From Methanocorpusculum sp. (GTDB taxonomy: Archaea > Halobacteriota > Methanomicrobia > Methanomicrobiales > Methanocorpusculaceae): DNA of 15,784 bases. Where the stretch lies: the NCBI GenBank assembly GCA_029987395.1, contig DALTVX010000087.1:1-15784 (forward strand). The letters are read 5' to 3'. Within the stretch, counting starts at the first letter, position 1. Each line of letters starts with the position of its first letter. Below, piece by piece: positions 12,870-15,784 of the stretch. The position numbers and the translations under genes were made by a program. Under the pieces are notes generated by a model. It had not been told where the DNA came from. It did no database searches and saw nothing but the letters and a program-made list of their open reading frames with translations.

Positions 12870-14182
12870 GATCAATTGTAGAAGAAGCATTATCACGCAA
12901 ACGGTTCGAAGACGTTGCACGCGACGACACGCCAGTTTCCGCAATTTATGACGCGGAAACTGAAGCTGACCTCGGTGCAAAAACCTACGCCCCCCGTCCG
13001 CAGACACCGGAGCCAGTTCGAGCAACTGCTCCGATCCAGACTCCTGCTGCAAAAAAGGAGCAGCCAAAATCCGTCATTGACTATTCTAGTCAGTATAGTT
13101 TTACCGCTAACAAGACAACACCAACAGACGAAGACGAAGAATTCGATGAGATCCTTGCCGGTCTCCGCACAAAGATCACAGTTATTGGTTGCGGCGGGGG
13201 AGGATGCAACACCGTTGCTCGGGTCTATGAGGAAGGGGTTGAGGGTGCAGAGATTTATGCGCTGAATACCGATGCTCAGCATTTATCGATGCTCCGCGGC
13301 CGTGTGGGTCGCAGAATACTTATCGGACGCCAGACAACCAAAGGTCTAGGTGCCGGCGCAATTCCCCAGCGTGGTGAGGAAGCTGCTGTTGAAAGTGAAG
13401 ATGTAATTCGTCAGGCCCTTGCCGGTAGCAACATGGTTTTCGTTACCGCCGGTCTTGGCGGGGGTACGGGTACTGGTTCAGCCCCGATCGTCGCAAAAGT
13501 TGCAAAAGAGATCGGCGCCTTAACAATTGCAATTGTCACTCTGCCTTTTACGAGCGAAAGTGCCACAAGAATGGAAAATGCTGAGATCGGTCTTGAACGT
13601 CTCCGTGAAGTAGCAGATACGGTGATCGTAATACCCAACGACCGTATCCTTGAGGTCGTTCCGCGCCTTCCACTTGCTCAGGCATTCAAAGTATCCGATG
13701 AGGTCCTGATGCGTGCCGTGAAAGGCATCACCGAACTTATCACCCTCCCAGGCCTTGTAAATCTTGACTTTGCCGATGTTCGAACCGTTATGGAGCAGGG
13801 TGGAATTGCAATGATCGGTGTTGGTGAGTCTGACAGTGAAGATAAAGCAACCGATTCGATAAAGAAAGCTCTTCGGTCTCCTCTTCTTGATGTTGATATC
13901 ACTGGCGCAACTGCCGCCCTCATCAACGTCATCGGTGGCCCGGATATGACGATGTCAGAAGCTGAAGGTGTCGTGCAGGAAGTTTACCAAAGGATCGACC
14001 CTGCCGCACGCATTATTTGGGGTGTTCAGATCGATCCGAAGATGGAAGGCCGCATGCGGACCATGCTCATCGTAACAGGTGTCCAATCACCACAGATTTA
14101 TGGTAAGCAGGAACAAATATCTAGGGCATCACAATCGAGTCAGGTCCAACGCTCAAAGTTTGAGATTGACTTCCTGAGGTGA
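12866..14182 (+). CDS. ftsZ: Cell division GTPase FtsZ with long N-terminal tail
   Basis: FtsZ polymerises into the division ring. The 438-residue product has the tubulin-type nucleotide site: GCGGGGCNT (108-116), GGGTGTG (198-204), and the catalytic T7 loop NLDFADV (299-305). It is longer than the roughly 350-390 residues usual in archaea because about 100 residues precede the GTPase core. These begin with SIVEEAL, a motif I recall from other euryarchaeal FtsZ1 proteins, followed by a Pro/Ala/Thr-rich, charged linker likely to be disordered. The tail ends in FEIDFLR, resembling the C-terminal peptide by which archaeal FtsZ binds SepF. In the first glycine loop a Gly and a Cys replace the more common Ala and Asn or Gly. 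It overlaps dtdA by ATGA, and the secE ribosome site overlaps its 3' end. Confidence 0.96.
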   Translation: MRSIVEEALSRKRFEDVARDDTPVSAIYDAETEADLGAKTYAPRPQTPEPVRATAPIQTPAAKKEQPKSVIDYSSQYSFTANKTTPTDEDEEFDEILAGLRTKITVIGCGGGGCNTVARVYEEGVEGAEIYALNTDAQHLSMLRGRVGRRILIGRQTTKGLGAGAIPQRGEEAAVESEDVIRQALAGSNMVFVTAGLGGGTGTGSAPIVAKVAKEIGALTIAIVTLPFTSESATRMENAEIGLERLREVADTVIVIPNDRILEVVPRLPLAQAFKVSDEVLMRAVKGITELITLPGLVNLDFADVRTVMEQGGIAMIGVGESDSEDKATDSIKKALRSPLLDVDITGATAALINVIGGPDMTMSEAEGVVQEVYQRIDPAARIIWGVQIDPKMEGRMRTMLIVTGVQSPQIYGKQEQISRASQSSQVQRSKFEIDFLR

Positions 14183-14186
14183 ATAC

Positions 14187-14432
14187 ATGGCTAAAAACGA
14201 GAAAAAAACCGATGGAAAAAAGGTAATCCCTCCCATTAATATAAAGAAACCGGTGATTACGAAAGCAAGTATTTCTGAATTTTTCAGAAAATACATACGT
14301 GTTCTGAAACTTGCCCGCAGACCTACGAAAGATGAGTTCTGGAAAATCTCCGCAGTTGCCGCAGTAGGTATTTTACTCATCGGCGTTCTAGGCTTCCTGA
14401 TATATTTAATATTTGCATATCTGCTTCCGTGA
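14187..14432 (+). CDS. secE: Preprotein translocase subunit SecE/Sec61-gamma
   Basis: SecE clamps the SecY channel in the cell membrane. The 81-residue product has the expected layout: a Lys-rich cytoplasmic N-terminus, an amphipathic helix (ISEFFRKYIRVLKLARRPTKDEF, here split at about residues 29-51) with the conserved RRPTKDEF, and one membrane helix (about 54-80). The start at 14187 has GAGGTGA directly ahead, overlapping the end of ftsZ. Spt5 begins two bases after the stop. Archaeal SecE is normally this short. The ftsZ-secE-spt5 order is widespread in Euryarchaeota, so this position supports the identification. Confidence 0.94.
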   Translation: MAKNEKKTDGKKVIPPINIKKPVITKASISEFFRKYIRVLKLARRPTKDEFWKISAVAAVGILLIGVLGFLIYLIFAYLLP

Positions 14433-14434
14433 TT

Positions 14435-14911
14435 ATGACTGAATCAAAGTTTGGCAATCATTACTATATCTTAAAGACGACGTCCAAGCACGAGCGAACA
14501 GTTGCAGACAACATTCGTCAGGCGATCGAAAACAATATGACGGACGTTGTTGTTACAGCTGTAGTTGTGCCAGAAGATATCAAAGGCTATGTCTTCGTGG
14601 AAAGTCCAGAAGAACACGCCCGGATCGAAGAACTTGTTGAATCGATTGCTCATGCGAGAATCGTCTTAAAAAATGAGACATCCTTAGAAGAGATCAAACA
14701 TTTCCTCGTTCCAAAACCAGCCGTATCCGGTATCGACGAAGGAACGATCGTGGAACTGATCGCCGGTCCGTTCAAGGGTGAGAAGGCCGTGGTCAAGCGC
14801 GTTGACCGTGCCAAAGAAGAAATCACCGTTGAACTCTACGAATCGATCGTTCCTATACCGATCACGATTCGCGGCGACAATGTCCGCGTGATCGATCGTA
14901 ATCAGGATTGA
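14435..14911 (+). CDS. spt5: Transcription elongation factor Spt5 (NusG)
   Basis: Archaeal Spt5, with Spt4, binds the RNA polymerase clamp and keeps elongation processive. The 158-residue product has an NGN domain (about 7-85; YYILKTTSKHERTVADNI at the start and KGYVFVE in the middle) and a C-terminal KOW domain (about 103-150; EGTIVELIAGPFKGEKAVV). The frame could begin at a GTG at 14429, overlapping secE, but ATG 14435 gives the usual N-terminus. No distinct ribosome site is visible, so translation probably depends on coupling to secE. A T run of eight bases about 50 bases after the stop probably ends the operon before rpl11. Confidence 0.95.
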   Translation: MTESKFGNHYYILKTTSKHERTVADNIRQAIENNMTDVVVTAVVVPEDIKGYVFVESPEEHARIEELVESIAHARIVLKNETSLEEIKHFLVPKPAVSGIDEGTIVELIAGPFKGEKAVVKRVDRAKEEITVELYESIVPIPITIRGDNVRVIDRNQD

Positions 14912-14915
14912 ATCA

Positions 14916-14971
14916 GCATTTTCTCGCGTGAATGCGAAAAAATCAACTCAATTCTCCAATCCATTTTTTTT
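14916..14971 (+). terminator. Terminator between spt5 and rpl11
   Basis: A small stem (GCATT 14916-14920 with AATGC 14931-14935, or an alternative A/T-rich pairing nearby) is followed by TTTTTTTT at 14964-14971. Oligo-T tracts are sufficient terminators in archaea. It separates the ftsZ unit from the rpl11 unit. Confidence 0.5.
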
Positions 14972-14990
14972 AGAGGGGTATTTTTCCAGT

Positions 14991-15058
14991 AGGTTTATGA
15001 CCTCACAAGTAGACCTTAGTGAACCAATGTTGGGCTACCTTCGGGTATGCGCCAACAT
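14991..15058 (+). promoter_or_regulatory. rpl11 promoter and UUCG-capped leader hairpin
   Basis: GGTTTATGA at 14992-15000 fits a TATA box with a start near 15022. The leader then folds at once: ATGTTGG (15027-15033) pairs with CCAACAT (15052-15058), continuing through GC and TACC to GGTA and GC with single-base bulges, capped by C(TTCG)G. The ribosome site GGTGAT (15061-15066) follows directly, so the stem abuts but does not include it. The pairing is seen; the regulatory role is inferred. Confidence 0.55.
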
Positions 15059-15069
15059 ACGGTGATACA

Positions 15070-15543
15070 ATGGCAGAAACTGTCGAGGTACTGGTACCCG
15101 GCGGTAGAGCAACTGCAGGACCGCCACTCGGTCCGGCACTGGGTCCCCTTGGGATCAATGTAAAAGCAGTCGTTGAGGAGATCAACAAAAAGACTGCGTC
15201 GTTCAATGGCATGTCTGTTCCGGTAACGGTAATGGTCGATGACAAAAAGAACGTCACGTTAAAAGTCGGTATTCCTCCGACAACCGCTCTTGTAATGAAA
15301 GAAGCGGGAGTCGAGAAGGGTTCCGGCACTCCTAGCACTCAGGCAGTTGGTAATCTGCCGCTTGAAGCTGTCATTCGCATTGCAAAGATGAAGATGGATT
15401 CTATGCTCTCTTACGACCTGAAATCGGCCGTAAAAGAAGTTATGGGCACCTGCGTTTCCGTTGGTGTAACCGTCGAAGGCAAAACTGCCAAAAAGGCAAT
15501 TGCCGCTGTCGATGCAGGCGAGTGGGACGAACATCTCGCGTAA
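15070..15543 (+). CDS. rpl11: Large-subunit ribosomal protein L11 (uL11)
   Basis: L11 binds the GTPase-associated region of 23S rRNA and, with the stalk, supports factor-dependent steps of translation. The 157-residue product has the hallmark GGRATAGPPLGPALGPLGIN (about residues 11-30), PVTVMVDDKKN, and a C-terminal RNA-binding domain with KEVMGTCVSVGVTVEGK. The frame reaches upstream to a GTG at 15019, but ATG 15070 with GGTGAT ahead gives the standard N-terminus, and the upstream bases form the leader hairpin. It heads its own unit, followed by rpl1 after 131 bases that hold two RNA structures. Length is normal for archaea. Confidence 0.97.
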   Translation: MAETVEVLVPGGRATAGPPLGPALGPLGINVKAVVEEINKKTASFNGMSVPVTVMVDDKKNVTLKVGIPPTTALVMKEAGVEKGSGTPSTQAVGNLPLEAVIRIAKMKMDSMLSYDLKSAVKEVMGTCVSVGVTVEGKTAKKAIAAVDAGEWDEHLA

Positions 15544-15572
15544 GTGAGATAGTTCGCGCCGCTTCAAACGGG

Positions 15573-15592
15573 TACGTGGATTTTTCCACGTA
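15573..15592 (+). other. Perfect hairpin between rpl11 and rpl1
   Basis: TACGTGGA (15573-15580) pairs exactly with TCCACGTA (15585-15592) around TTTT. An A run, not a T run, follows, so it is not a standard terminator. It may be an mRNA processing or stability element between the two cistrons. Confidence 0.45.
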
Positions 15593-15621
15593 AAAAAAAT
15601 GTACAGTAGTAGAGAACAAAA

Positions 15622-15665
15622 CCATAGGAGATTGGGGAACACTCCAGTCGAAGAACTATGGGAGG
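15622..15665 (+). promoter_or_regulatory. Putative ribosomal protein L1 binding site over the rpl1 ribosome site
   Basis: CCATAG (15622-15627) pairs with CTATGG (15656-15661). Inside, an asymmetric loop has GAG (15628-15630) on the 5' side and CGAAGAA (15649-15655) on the 3' side, closing on a hairpin ATTGGGG/CTCCAGT with loop AACA. As I remember it, the L1 target on archaeal mRNA and 23S rRNA has GAG opposite a GA-rich, A-rich strand in just this arrangement. The outer stem shares bases with the ribosome site GGGAGG (15660-15665), so bound L1 would block translation of its own gene. Confidence 0.65.
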
Positions 15666-15674
15666 CTTCATCAA

Positions 15675-15784
15675 ATGGTTGAAAGAACCCAAATTATAAC
15701 AGCTGTTACGGCAGCACTCAAGCAGGCCCCCGAGCGTAAGTTCCAGGAAAGTATTGATATTACTATCAACCTGAAACACGTTGA
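15675..15784 (+). CDS. rpl1: Large-subunit ribosomal protein L1 (uL1), N-terminal part
   Basis: L1 forms the mobile L1 stalk on 23S rRNA near the E site and in many organisms represses its own mRNA. Only the first 36 residues are present, the gene being cut by the window edge. They include MVERTQIITAVTAALKQAP and then ERKFQESIDITINLKHV, the conserved first strand region of uL1. ATG 15675 has GGGAGG (15660-15665) at normal distance. In euryarchaea L10 and L12 usually follow, but they are outside the window. The structure just upstream fits the L1 regulatory motif, which supports the identification. Confidence 0.93.
   Translation, partial: MVERTQIITAVTAALKQAPERKFQESIDITINLKHV

Noticed and set aside
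15019..15069. In-frame upstream extension of L11 from a GTG
   Set aside because: These bases form the leader hairpin and ribosome site, and the standard L11 N-terminus begins at 15070.
1..15784. CRISPR arrays, insertion sequences, prophage or toxin-antitoxin and defence genes
   Set aside because: No regularly spaced repeats, terminal inverted repeats, transposase, integrase or defence domains were seen. Most of the window is housekeeping.

Overview
The window looks like chromosomal DNA of a methanogenic euryarchaeon, most likely of the order Methanomicrobiales; my guess for the genus is Methanocorpusculum, from recollection and not from a search. The reasons are archaeal-type ribosomal proteins S12, S7, L11 and L1, an EF-2 with the diphthamide site, the order ftsZ-secE-spt5-L11-L1 that is common in Euryarchaeota, a CofG subunit for coenzyme F420, an archaeal D-aminoacyl-tRNA deacylase (DtdA), and promoters and GGAGGTGAT-type ribosome sites of archaeal style.

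Left part (1-3840): two small unrecognised genes run leftward, and a translation operon rpsL-rpsG-fusA runs rightward. The two directions appear to share one TATA region. The rpsL transcript should begin with two strong hairpins. After fusA the operon stops at a hairpin/T-tract terminator; EF-1 alpha and S10, which often follow, are absent.

Middle-left (3841-4724): AT-rich DNA around one 58-residue gene of a small uncharacterised family. The 40-nt terminator element behind fusA has a diverged second copy at almost the same distance behind this small gene.

Middle (4725-8922): a PHP-domain metallophosphoesterase; a lipoprotein and a cardiolipin synthase on the minus strand; and, divergent from the synthase, a two-helix membrane peptide coupled to cofG.

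Right-middle (8998-14911): three tandem paralogous membrane acyltransferases (DUF1624/HGSNAT-like). The third continues with almost no spacing into dtdA, ftsZ, secE and spt5 (nusG). Envelope modification, tRNA proofreading, cell division, protein export and transcription elongation are thus apparently in one transcript.

Right end (14912-15784): a separate ribosomal-protein unit, rpl11 and the start of rpl1. The rpl11 leader has a UUCG-capped hairpin. Upstream of rpl1, overlapping its ribosome site, is a structure that fits the archaeal L1 mRNA-binding motif, so L1 probably represses its own translation. No tRNA, rRNA, CRISPR array, insertion sequence or defence system was found. The most interesting items are the RNA control elements, the triplicated acyltransferases, the C-terminal extension of DtdA and the duplicated terminator.
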